Part shown: piece after piece, positions 43,177 through 51,241 of the stretch
How positions within the stretch are numbered: the stretch's first letter is position 1
Layout: every line of letters begins with the position of its first letter
Origin: Flavobacteriaceae bacterium F08102
GTDB lineage: Bacteria > Bacteroidota > Bacteroidia > Flavobacteriales > Flavobacteriaceae
Direction: 5' to 3'
DNA: 64,000 nt
Assembly (NCBI GenBank): GCA_023015935.1
Contig: JALKAY010000003.1
Location: forward strand, 1-64,000
Position numbers and translations under genes: made by a program
Notes under the pieces: model-generated
What the model was told of the DNA's origin: nothing
What the model saw: the letters and a program-made list of their open reading frames with translations, nothing else
The model's database searches: none

Positions 43177-43821
43177 TTAATTCAACAACCATTTGGTGAT
43201 ATTAAAATAAATAAAGGTCAGTTTAAAAGTTTTCACTCCGTTGGGGACACATTTTCCTTCATTTTTAAATGATTCTTTCATTATAATATGGTTGGAACGT
43301 GGTGTTGGTAAGGGTTTTACAGAAAAAGAAAGTTTGTTTTTTACGGGAAGTTGGTGAAATTTTTCAATGTGATCAATGGTACAAAGTTCTCGATCACATA
43401 TTTTAAAAAAATAACGACTTTTATCCTGAACTTTTTTCATTCTTTCGGTCCTTCGATTCCATTTACTTCGCGCTTCTTCTTCTGTTTTATAATGTGAAAA
43501 TTGAATTTCGATATCATCTAATTTACCTATAGGGTATTTTCTGTTATTGGGATATTTTGATTTTTTAATAAATTGTAGGGGTTGATTCATATAGTGGTCA
43601 AAGTTAGCTACGAGTTTTAAGTAGCAAGGACCAAATAAAAATAGACCAACAAAAGGAGAATTATAAGGTCTTTCAAACCATTGATAAACCTCTCCTCCCC
43701 AGCAATTATTTGAAATAATCACAAACTCTTTATCTTTTAATCGCGAAATATCTTTCTTGTTTAGGATGTTTTTAAGTGAATATCGAACCTTTCGGCGAAT
43801 AAAAACAATTAGTTTTCTCAT
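43177..43821 (-). CDS. DUF1919-like protein (polysaccharide-associated)
   Basis: A 214-residue protein with a basic N-terminus, then FVIISNNCWGGEVYQWFERPYNSP, of which SNNCWGG and YNSPFVGLF are the pattern of DUF1919, a family found in capsule and exopolysaccharide loci. A Trp/Arg-rich stretch (ARSKWNRRTERM) follows mid-protein. No TM segment. It is four bases downstream of ruvX and sits between ruvX and def, an unusual place for such a gene. Role in surface glycan assembly is inferred from the family only. Confidence 0.8.
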   Translation of the reverse strand: MRKLIVFIRRKVRYSLKNILNKKDISRLKDKEFVIISNNCWGGEVYQWFERPYNSPFVGLFLFGPCYLKLVANFDHYMNQPLQFIKKSKYPNNRKYPIGKLDDIEIQFSHYKTEEEARSKWNRRTERMKKVQDKSRYFFKICDRELCTIDHIEKFHQLPVKNKLSFSVKPLPTPRSNHIIMKESFKNEGKCVPNGVKTFKLTFIYFNITKWLLN

Positions 43822-43825
43822 CGTA

Positions 43826-44236
43826 TTATTGGTTGTATAGGTAAGATTGGAGTAAAATACAGGCGCTTATCTCATCAACAAGAGCTTTGTTTTGACGCTG
43901 TTTTTTCTTTAACCCACTATCAATCATAGTACGAACTGCTAATTTTGAGGTAAAGCGTTCGTCAATGCGTTTAACAGGAATCGTTGGATATCGTTTTTCT
44001 AGATGTGCGATAAAAGGGAGAATTAAAACTTCACTTTCTGAAGGTGTATTATCCATTTGTTTGGGTTCTCCTACTAAAAAAAGATCTACCTTGTTAGAAG
44101 CTAAATAGGTAGCTATAAAATTAAAAACATCATTGGTATTCACCGTGGTAAGACCTGAGGCAATTAGTTGTAACTCATCTGTAACTGCAATCCCTGTTCT
44201 TTTCTTTCCAAAGTCAAACGCTAAAATCCTACCCAT
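43826..44236 (-). CDS. ruvX: Holliday junction resolvase-like RuvX/YqgF
   Basis: A 136-residue RNase H-fold nuclease. ILAFDFGKKRTGIAVTD carries the first catalytic Asp (Asp8). VGEPKQMDNTPSE and DERFTSKLA provide the second and third acidic positions. YqgF family members resolve Holliday junctions in some species and process 16S rRNA precursor in E. coli. Full length. A TATTTTTG box at 44250-44257 (minus) is its likely promoter. Confidence 0.95.
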   Translation of the reverse strand: MGRILAFDFGKKRTGIAVTDELQLIASGLTTVNTNDVFNFIATYLASNKVDLFLVGEPKQMDNTPSESEVLILPFIAHLEKRYPTIPVKRIDERFTSKLAVRTMIDSGLKKKQRQNKALVDEISACILLQSYLYNQ

Positions 44237-44249
44237 GTTTAATTTTTTA

Positions 44250-44257
44250 CAAAAATA
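44250..44257 (-). promoter_or_regulatory. Promoter -7 element for ruvX
   Basis: CAAAAATA on the plus strand, TATTTTTG on the minus, 13 bases before the ruvX ATG. Confidence 0.5.
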
Positions 44258-44309
44258 ACTTTTATGTTAGAAGTAGCAATTAAAAGCAGTCCTTTTTCAA
44301 CGAAGGGCT

Positions 44310-44317
44310 TATATTTG
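44310..44317 (+). promoter_or_regulatory. Promoter -7 element for dapD
   Basis: TATATTTG, an exact TAnnTTTG match, 37 bases before the dapD ATG. Confidence 0.55.
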
Positions 44318-44354
44318 CCAGCATAGTTAACCATATCTAGAATTAAAAAGAGCA

Positions 44355-45170
44355 ATGAAAGATTTACAAGCAGTAATTGAGTCGGCCTGGACAAACAGAG
44401 AACAACTTAAAGATACCAATGTGCAAGAGAATATTAGAGAAGTAATTCAATTACTTGATGATGGGAGTTTGCGGGTTGCAGAACCGACAAATGACGGTTG
44501 GCAAGTAAATGAGTGGGTGAAAAAAGCAGTCGTTTTATATTTTCCTATTCAACAAATGGAGGTACTTGAGGCGGGTATTTTTGAATATCACGATAAAATC
44601 CCCTTAAAAAGAGGGTATAAAGCAAAGGGAATTCGGGTGGTGCCCCATGCAGTAGCAAGACATGGATCTTATATTGCACCTGGAACTATTCTTATGCCGA
44701 GTTATGTGAATATCGGAGCCTATGTTGATGAAGGTACCATGGTTGATACTTGGGCTACGGTTGGAAGTTGTGCGCAAATTGGTAAAAATGTACATCTATC
44801 TGGAGGTGTTGGGATTGGTGGGGTTTTAGAGCCCTTACAAGCTGCACCGGTTATTATTGAAGACAATTGTTTTATTGGTTCTCGATGTATTGTTGTTGAA
44901 GGTGTTCGGGTAGAAAAAGAAGCTGTACTGGGAGCCAATGTTGTGTTAACTGCAAGTACTAAAATTATAGATGTGACGGGAGATGAGCCTGTAGAAATTA
45001 AAGGTCGAGTTCCTGCAAGATCGGTAGTTATTCCTGGAAGCTACACCAAAACGTTTAAAGCTGGTGATTTTAATGTGCCGTGTGCATTAATTATAGGACA
45101 GCGAAAGGAGAGTACAAACAAAAAAACATCACTTAACGATGCACTACGTGAATATAATGTTGCCGTATAG
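44355..45170 (+). CDS. dapD: Tetrahydrodipicolinate N-succinyltransferase
   Basis: DapD succinylates tetrahydrodipicolinate with succinyl-CoA in the diaminopimelate/lysine pathway, feeding peptidoglycan synthesis. The 271-residue protein has an N-terminal helical domain, then left-handed beta-helix hexapeptide repeats with RHGSYIAPG, MPSYVNIGAYVD, VGSCAQIGKN and FIGSRCIVVEG, and the C-terminal RVPARSVVIPGS. Length and segments match DapD closely. Monocistronic, with its own promoter, convergent with the Kdo-kinase-like gene only 18 bases away. Confidence 0.97.
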   Translation: MKDLQAVIESAWTNREQLKDTNVQENIREVIQLLDDGSLRVAEPTNDGWQVNEWVKKAVVLYFPIQQMEVLEAGIFEYHDKIPLKRGYKAKGIRVVPHAVARHGSYIAPGTILMPSYVNIGAYVDEGTMVDTWATVGSCAQIGKNVHLSGGVGIGGVLEPLQAAPVIIEDNCFIGSRCIVVEGVRVEKEAVLGANVVLTASTKIIDVTGDEPVEIKGRVPARSVVIPGSYTKTFKAGDFNVPCALIIGQRKESTNKKTSLNDALREYNVAV

Positions 45171-45188
45171 TTATTGTAAATAGTTAGA

Positions 45189-45944
45189 TTATTTACGACC
45201 CAAAAATTTTTTTTTAAGGCGTTTTTTACGCATAAATTTTTCTTCAAAATGCTCGCGTGCTGCGAGCATTTTTTTGTGAACTACGGCGTATTCTAATTGA
45301 TTTAAGTGGGCGTATTCTTCACTCATCACTTGAATCATTTCACGCTTCGGAGTTAACCGTGAAAAGTTTTTAATTCGTTCGTCGAGGGTTAATTCTTTGA
45401 AAATCATCCGATTTAAATCGACTAAATAAAATGTATAGCCATCTTCATTTTTTCGGATTAGTGTATTCCCTGGCGAGTGATCTAAAAATAAAATCCCTTT
45501 TGAGTGTAATGAATTTGTGAATTTGGTAAACGCTCGTAAAATGCGTTCATGTTCTGGATAATCGGGTTGATTTATCAATTCTCGATAGGTCAAATCACAG
45601 GGGAGATATTCGCTGATATAATAACTTTGTTTGATTCCAAAAAGCCCATAATACTCAAAATACGCTACTGGATTTGGGGTGTTTACACCTAATTTTTTGA
45701 GCTTTGTTGCGTACTCAAAAGATCGCTTTGCTTTAGAAGGACGAATGAATTTATAGGCTACCTGATTGATGATATTCGGAATTTTAAAGGATTTTACCAC
45801 CAAGGTTTCATTTCCCATCGGTATGACTTTTACCTTATTTCGCTTTCCTGTACCAAATTGACTTTCGTACTTTTCGAAATTGTTTAATACCGTTAAAAGT
45901 TCATCTTTTAAACCTGTGTATTTTTCATGTAATTTAAATTTCAT
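45189..45944 (-). CDS. Kdo/lipopolysaccharide kinase family protein
   Basis: A 251-residue protein-kinase-like fold of the KdkA/WaaP/InaA group that phosphorylates LPS inner-core sugars. Candidate ATP Lys51 lies in LVVKSF, the catalytic loop is LDHSPGNTLI (Asp155, Asn160), and the metal-binding Asp sits in LVDLNRM. The C-terminus is strongly basic (RKKRLKKKFLGRK), compatible with membrane-surface binding. It follows a GT2 gene by 32 bases, pointing to LPS core modification. Exact sugar target unknown. Confidence 0.87.
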   Translation of the reverse strand: MKFKLHEKYTGLKDELLTVLNNFEKYESQFGTGKRNKVKVIPMGNETLVVKSFKIPNIINQVAYKFIRPSKAKRSFEYATKLKKLGVNTPNPVAYFEYYGLFGIKQSYYISEYLPCDLTYRELINQPDYPEHERILRAFTKFTNSLHSKGILFLDHSPGNTLIRKNEDGYTFYLVDLNRMIFKELTLDERIKNFSRLTPKREMIQVMSEEYAHLNQLEYAVVHKKMLAAREHFEEKFMRKKRLKKKFLGRK

Positions 45945-45976
45945 CGCCCAGTTCGTGTTTAAGAGGTCTTATCCCA

Positions 45977-46795
45977 CTATTCTTTTGTAATTCCATAGGG
46001 AGTACGGATAATTCTTTGCTCTTTGGTCGCTCGACGAATTGCTTTGTTTTTTTGTATGGATTCTTGCGTGGCATACCCTCGAGGATGATCTAGGTGCAAA
46101 CAGACGGTGCTGTACCTAATTTGTTTTGGTTTTATACCAGCGTTAACGAGTCGCTCACCTAATTCGCGGTCTTGACCACCGTATTGCATGCGTTCATCAA
46201 AACCATTTACCGCTAATATATCTGATTTCCAACCAGATGAATTATGCCCGTTCCAACTTGGTGTAGTGGGGGTTATTTTGTTTAGAATAGCACTTTTTAA
46301 GCGTCCTGAATTGAGCTTGTTATTTTTAAAAGAAGCTTTCATTCCATTGCGTTTTAACCAATTTACATCAAAACAACGTCCGGTGTAAATATCTTCTTTA
46401 CAAATCTGTTGTGATAATTTCAAAGGTAATTTGTGGTAGCCTCCTGATAAAAAATAGCCTTTTTTTCGGTAATGTACATGTGTTTCAACAAAATTATCCT
46501 TGGGAATGCAATCTCCGTCTGACATCAAAATATACGCTGTTTCACAGGCAACGATGGCTTTGTTGAGGATTTGCGATTTCTGAAAACCATTGTCTTCATG
46601 CCACACATGACGAAGTGTATAAAAGACTTCTTTTCGCATTTCGTCAAGTAAATTTGCGGTTTCGATAGTAGATCCGTCATCCGCAATGATTAATTCAAAG
46701 TTTCGATACGTTTGTGTATTGTATCCCCACAGAACTTTTTTCAACCATTCTGTCGAATTATAGGTGCTGATAATTATGGAAATGTCATTTGTCAT
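45977..46795 (-). CDS. Glycosyltransferase family 2
   Basis: A 272-residue soluble GT-A enzyme: ISIIISTYNS start, ADDGSTIE, nucleotide-sugar site MSDGDCIP (about 92-99), and a C-terminal GGQDRELGERLVNAG segment typical of the galactosyltransferase-like GT2 subgroup. No TM segments, so it works at the cytoplasmic face. Paired with the Kdo-kinase-like gene, it is likely an LPS core glycosyltransferase (inference). A TACCTTTG box ends eight bases before the start. Confidence 0.92.
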   Translation of the reverse strand: MTNDISIIISTYNSTEWLKKVLWGYNTQTYRNFELIIADDGSTIETANLLDEMRKEVFYTLRHVWHEDNGFQKSQILNKAIVACETAYILMSDGDCIPKDNFVETHVHYRKKGYFLSGGYHKLPLKLSQQICKEDIYTGRCFDVNWLKRNGMKASFKNNKLNSGRLKSAILNKITPTTPSWNGHNSSGWKSDILAVNGFDERMQYGGQDRELGERLVNAGIKPKQIRYSTVCLHLDHPRGYATQESIQKNKAIRRATKEQRIIRTPYGITKE

Positions 46796-47331
46796 AAGAA
46801 GCGCAAAGGTAGTTTAATTTTATTAGTTTTGTAACATCTTATCGTTGATCAACACCAACTTTCTCTATAGAGATTTTACATTGTGAATAGTTGTATTGCC
46901 CTATGAATACTTTGTATTTGTAATTTTTTCAAATTACTTCATGATGATAAATTCGGTCTGTTTTGATGAGGTATAAACGTTTGCTTTAGCCGAAATTCGA
47001 TACCATTTTTATGTACATTTAGATTAGTGTCATTTAAATTAAATATTAAATGACTAGCTTTTTTAATTATGATTTACGCTCGTTAAAAGTAAAGTGTGAA
47101 ATGTATCCCCATAATGTTTGGGTCACCTAACGCTAAGGGATAAGGAGAGCAGTTAAATTGCAAGAATACCCCTTGTAAATACAAATCGAAAAAACAATCA
47201 CTGTGAGTTTTTCGTAATACCATACCGTAGGTTTTGATGGTCATAGCGCTTATACATCTGTTTTTTGATAGAAAAGCGCGTTTTATTGTACGTTTTGTAC
47301 ATGGTTTTACGTTGATTAATCGATATTTGCA
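46796..47331. other. 536-bp region without a gene
   Basis: Holds the promoter box of the upstream glycosyltransferase (46804-46811, TACCTTTG on minus), a dyad GTAATTT/AAATTAC (46920-46937), an orphan terminator-like hairpin on the plus strand (47029-47064), and TGTAC-N5-GTACA near 47288-47302 ahead of tsaC. I found no open frame or coding remnant I could defend. Confidence 0.5.
47029..47064 (+). terminator. Orphan terminator-like hairpin
   Basis: GTCATTTAA (47029-47037) pairs with TTAAATGAC (47046-47054), and six T follow at 47059-47064. The stem is AT-rich and there is no plus-strand gene upstream. Confidence 0.35.
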
Positions 47332-47364
47332 GTGGTGGAAATTTACAAAAATTCAGTTATAACC

Positions 47365-47937
47365 ATGACAGCGAACTTTACTACTGAAGTAGCCCTAAGT
47401 TTAGAATGCCTGAATAAAGGTGGTTTATTACTCTATCCAACAGATACGGTTTGGGGTTTAGGATGTGATGCTACCCAACCAGAAGCAGTTGCCAAGGTAT
47501 TTAAAGCCAAAAACAGATTAAGTGCCAAAAGTTTGGTTATTTTAGTTAGTGATCAAGCTATGCTTCGTACTTATGTGAAATCAGTAAGGCAAGAAGAACT
47601 TGATTTGCTTGCTAAGGTGGAGGTTCCAACAACGTTAATTTATAACGATCCAATCGGTTTAGCGAACCAGGTAGTGGCAGAAAATAATACGGTGGCAATT
47701 AGAATTCCTAATCATGAATTTTGTAGTAAACTTATTCGGCGTTTCGGACGTCCTATAGTATCGACTTCAGCTAATTTAAGCGGAACACCTACGCCAAAAT
47801 CTTTCAATGAAATCAATCCCGCAATTTTGGAAGCCTCAGATTATGTGGTAAATTTGGACCGAGAAAAGGTGTCGAAGTCGACTTCTCGAATTCTCAGTGT
47901 ATTAACAAATGGAAGGATAGAAGTTATTCGAGGCTAA
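47365..47937 (+). CDS. tsaC: Threonylcarbamoyl-AMP synthase (Sua5/YrdC)
   Basis: Makes threonylcarbamoyl-AMP for the t6A modification of ANN-decoding tRNAs. From the ATG at 47365 it has 190 residues, the short TsaC-type YrdC domain: LLYPTDTVWGLGCDA near 21-35, KAKNRLSAKSLVILV with the conserved KxR region, and STSANLSGTPTPKSF. An in-frame GTG at 47332 would add eleven residues, and the ATG better matches family starts. cca follows 24 bases downstream, so a tRNA-processing pair is likely. Confidence 0.93.
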   Translation: MTANFTTEVALSLECLNKGGLLLYPTDTVWGLGCDATQPEAVAKVFKAKNRLSAKSLVILVSDQAMLRTYVKSVRQEELDLLAKVEVPTTLIYNDPIGLANQVVAENNTVAIRIPNHEFCSKLIRRFGRPIVSTSANLSGTPTPKSFNEINPAILEASDYVVNLDREKVSKSTSRILSVLTNGRIEVIRG

Positions 47938-47961
47938 TCGGATAAGAATTAAGATGATTAC

Positions 47962-49389
47962 ATGAATTATAAAGAAGCTATTGAAGGGGAACTATTTGAC
48001 TATTTGGCAAAGCTAGTAAGAGAAAAAAATCTAGAAACCTATGTGATTGGTGGTTTTGTACGCGATTTTATTTTAAAACGCCGTAAAGAAACTAAGGATA
48101 TTGATATTGTTACCGTAGGTAGTGGAATAGATTTAGCCTTACAGTTATCAAAAGAATTACCAGGTACGCCGAAAGTTCAGGTGTTTAAAACCTATGGTAC
48201 TGCAATGCTTCAATATAAAAATACTGAAATTGAGTTTGTTGGAGCGAGAAAGGAGTCTTATGTAGAAGAAAGTCGAAATCCAATTGTTGAAAAAGGGAGT
48301 TTAGAAGATGATCAGTGCAGGAGAGATTTTACCATAAATGCATTGGCTATTAGTTTAAATCCCGACAATTACGGTGCGTTGATTGATCCTTTTAACGGTA
48401 TGGAAGATTTAAAGAATAAAATCATTCGTACGCCCCTAGATCCTGCCATAACTTATGCGGATGACCCTCTACGAATGCTACGGGCTATCCGATTTTCAAC
48501 ACAATTAAACTTTACAATTGAAAAATCTTCATTAGAGGCTATCAGCCAACAAGCGAGTAGAATAGATATAATTTCTAAAGAGCGAATTGTAACTGAGTTA
48601 CATAAAATATTAGGTGCAGAAAAACCATCCATTGGATTTAAACTCTTGGCCGATACGGGTCTTTTAGAACGTATATTACCTGAATTAATCGCCTTAAAAG
48701 GGGTTGAGGAAGAACAAGGGCAACGACATAAAGATAATTTTTATCACACGTTGCAAGTCGTGGATAATATTGCGGAAAAAACAGATAATATTTGGTTAAG
48801 ATGGACTGCCTTATTGCACGATATTGGGAAAGCGAGAACAAAACGCTTTGATCCAAAAATAGGTTGGACATTTCATAATCACGAGTTCGTGGGATCTAAA
48901 ATGGTCTACAAAATATTTAAGCGACTTAAAATGCCCTTGAATGATAAAATGAAATATGTTCAAAAGTTAGTCTTACTCAGTTCAAGACCTGTAGTGCTTT
49001 CTGAAGATGTAACAGATTCAGCGGTACGTAGGTTGATTTTTGATGCTGGTGATGATATTGAAGATTTAATGACGCATTGTGAAGCCGATATTACTACACG
49101 GAATAAGAAGAAATTGAAAAAGTATCTCGAAAACTTCAAACTGGTCAGGGAGAAAATTGCCGATGTAGAAGCACGAGATCATGTGCGGAATTTTCAACCT
49201 CCGATTTCAGGAGAATTAATTATGCAAACTTTTGATTTAAAGCCAGGTAGGGAAATTGGTAAGATTAAGGAAGTTATTAAGGAGGCGATATTAGAAGGGG
49301 AAATCCAAAATGATTTTGACCAAGCCTATGCTTTAATGGTTAAAACGGGTGAGGAATTGGGCTTAACTCTAAGTGCAACTTCCAAATGA
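47962..49389 (+). CDS. cca: CCA-adding tRNA nucleotidyltransferase with HD domain
   Basis: Adds or repairs the 3' CCA of tRNA. It has 475 residues: GGFVRD (30-35), the two metal-binding aspartates D46-I-D48, RRDFTINAL, and DPLRMLRAIRFS in the nucleotidyltransferase head and neck. A C-terminal HD phosphohydrolase domain carries ALLHDIGKA and HNHEFVGSKM. The HD domain and length resemble the bacterial CCA/poly(A) polymerase group. Some Bacteroidota relatives may be poly(A) polymerases, but CCA activity is the safer call. Confidence 0.92.
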   Translation: MNYKEAIEGELFDYLAKLVREKNLETYVIGGFVRDFILKRRKETKDIDIVTVGSGIDLALQLSKELPGTPKVQVFKTYGTAMLQYKNTEIEFVGARKESYVEESRNPIVEKGSLEDDQCRRDFTINALAISLNPDNYGALIDPFNGMEDLKNKIIRTPLDPAITYADDPLRMLRAIRFSTQLNFTIEKSSLEAISQQASRIDIISKERIVTELHKILGAEKPSIGFKLLADTGLLERILPELIALKGVEEEQGQRHKDNFYHTLQVVDNIAEKTDNIWLRWTALLHDIGKARTKRFDPKIGWTFHNHEFVGSKMVYKIFKRLKMPLNDKMKYVQKLVLLSSRPVVLSEDVTDSAVRRLIFDAGDDIEDLMTHCEADITTRNKKKLKKYLENFKLVREKIADVEARDHVRNFQPPISGELIMQTFDLKPGREIGKIKEVIKEAILEGEIQNDFDQAYALMVKTGEELGLTLSATSK

Positions 49390-49415
49390 AATGAAGGGGG
49401 CCGTCAATAGGATGA

Positions 49416-49979
49416 TTAATCCACAATGTTGATATTGTATGTAGCGAGTAATCCAAGTGCTGATTTGGTTGAAAACAGTGTGGAATTCAATTGATTTATA
49501 TTGGGGTCTAGCTGTAAGTGATCTGCTGTTGTGAAATTTGTTTTCGTCAAATTACAACTTTCAAAAAAGGCGCTATCTAGGTTGCATTGATCAAAGTTTA
49601 TGTGTGATAAATTAGATCCTGAAAATTCAGCAGACTTTAAAGAACAATGGTCGAATTGGACATTGGTGAGGTTCATTCGGTTAAAGGACGCGTAATTCAA
49701 TTGGCAACGGTAAAATTCCACTTGAAACATGAAGTGATTACACTGACTAAAGTCAATACCCAAGAGTTTACAATCTGTAAAATGAACATCGTTGAAATTT
49801 GTTTGGTTTACCGAACAATTACTTAAGGTACTTGCTTCAAATTGGCAATTTAAAAACTGAATGTTTGACAAGTCAACGAGTTCAAAATTACAGTGGTTAA
49901 ATTGACAATTGTCATATTCGTTACTCTTGAAATTTTCTGTGGTGAAAATAATGTGTTCAAAGAGTTTGTCGAGTGTCAT
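49416..49979 (-). CDS. Pentapeptide-repeat protein (Qnr-like)
   Basis: A 187-residue protein built almost wholly of pentapeptide repeats with central Phe/Leu, for example CQFNHCNFELVDLSNIQFLN near 25-44, through residue 150. These form a right-handed quadrilateral beta-helix. Qnr and MfpA proteins of this type mimic DNA and shield gyrase, but many have other roles, so quinolone protection is only a possibility. It overlaps the upstream lipoprotein gene by four bases (ATGA), and the two must be co-translated. No signal peptide. Confidence 0.9.
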   Translation of the reverse strand: MTLDKLFEHIIFTTENFKSNEYDNCQFNHCNFELVDLSNIQFLNCQFEASTLSNCSVNQTNFNDVHFTDCKLLGIDFSQCNHFMFQVEFYRCQLNYASFNRMNLTNVQFDHCSLKSAEFSGSNLSHINFDQCNLDSAFFESCNLTKTNFTTADHLQLDPNINQLNSTLFSTKSALGLLATYNINIVD

Positions 49980-50506
49980 GGAGTACTTAAGGTATTGATG
50001 TTTGTCAATTTAAAGCCTTCTTCTTTTTTGGTGAAACCAAAGGTGTATTGTAAGGATTCTTTTTCAGTGGAAGATGGTGGAGGTGGATCAACGGTCACTA
50101 CAAAGTTATTTTTATTTACCGTAGTAAACGTAATAGATGTTTTGCTGAGGTTCGCTAGAAATTTAGGTGTAAATAAAAGGGCGAAATCTTGGTCTAAAAA
50201 AGCTTTGGTGTATACGTATTTGTTCTGTGAAATCCATTGTAAATGAGCGTGTTTGTTTTCGGCTGCAAGAAGCTGTAGTTCTTCGCGTTCTTCATCACTA
50301 TTATCGAGACATGGAAGGCACGAGAGAGTGCGTGTAGAAATCTTTTCAAAACGTTCTTTGTCGTTTGATTGAATCACGCTGATAAAAGTATTCCAAGTAG
50401 CTTGTTGTTCAGGACTCACTTTTCTATTTGCTTTTTGATTATTGCAACTAGTCCATAGGAAGAACCCACAACATATACTAAAATATAAAAGGGGTTTGTT
50501 TTGCAT
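49976..50506 (-). CDS. Hypothetical lipoprotein
   Basis: A 176-residue lipoprotein with signal peptide and lipobox WTSC (Cys21). The mature protein has one CLPC motif (about residue 63-66), a proline-rich stretch PPPPSS, and a C-terminal strand pattern (YTFGFTKKEEGFKLTNI) seen in many Bacteroidota surface lipoproteins. No named family. Translationally coupled to the pentapeptide-repeat gene. Confidence 0.78.
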   Translation of the reverse strand: MQNKPLLYFSICCGFFLWTSCNNQKANRKVSPEQQATWNTFISVIQSNDKERFEKISTRTLSCLPCLDNSDEEREELQLLAAENKHAHLQWISQNKYVYTKAFLDQDFALLFTPKFLANLSKTSITFTTVNKNNFVVTVDPPPPSSTEKESLQYTFGFTKKEEGFKLTNINTLSTP

Positions 50507-50595
50507 TGATATAGGGGAACTTTTATGGGTACCAAGGTAAATAATTCTGTGTCTATTTGCTAATAGACAATGAGAAATGGCTGTATTTATTTTTG

Positions 50596-51210
50596 TTATA
50601 GTCCCTGGTAAACCAACGGTTGCCGTTTATCTAAGCGACGCTCTTCTTTCTTTTGTTTTCGAATGCGTGTTGAAAATTCATCGAGGATGTCTTGATGATT
50701 TGGAGTGAAAAAATGAAGATCGAGATTAAAGCCAAGGTTTAGTGCCAACCATGTTCGACCATCTGTGATGTACTCTTTTGCCGGATTTAAGGGTTTGTTC
50801 TGTGCATATTTTTTACTGACACACTGTAAAATCTGATGGTAGTTGGTTTCAGAAATGGAAATAAAGGTGTATTTGTAATAGAAGAGGATATCACGGTAAA
50901 AATGAAATTCAATTTCACTTTTAAATTCTTCAAAATAGCCTTTATAACATAAGATTTCAACACCGATATTTGAAGGATTCGCTATCAAAAAATTAGGTGT
51001 ACCCATAACCTTTTTGAGTTCTTTTTTTGAATTCGGAAAGGCTTGAGGAATGGGATGACAATTTATCTCTGTTTTAAGACTTGTCTGGTGTTTTAATTCT
51101 AAATACTTTTCGTGATGCCCGTATACATGTTTTAGGGTACGTTGGAAATAAGCACCACTCATTAGTGTATACCTCGATTCATTCAAGGTTTTGAGTAGTT
51201 TGGTTAACAT
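50596..51210 (-). CDS. Hypothetical protein
   Basis: A 204-residue soluble protein rich in aromatic and basic residues, with no signal peptide or TM segment and a highly charged C-terminus (RIRKQKKEERRLDKR). I do not recognise the family. It lies 31 bases downstream of the acyl-CoA dehydrogenase on the same strand and may be the last gene of that unit. Confidence 0.75.
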   Translation of the reverse strand: MLTKLLKTLNESRYTLMSGAYFQRTLKHVYGHHEKYLELKHQTSLKTEINCHPIPQAFPNSKKELKKVMGTPNFLIANPSNIGVEILCYKGYFEEFKSEIEFHFYRDILFYYKYTFISISETNYHQILQCVSKKYAQNKPLNPAKEYITDGRTWLALNLGFNLDLHFFTPNHQDILDEFSTRIRKQKKEERRLDKRQPLVYQGL

Positions 51211-51241
51211 TTTTTGCGATTTGGTTTATATAAAACGCAAA

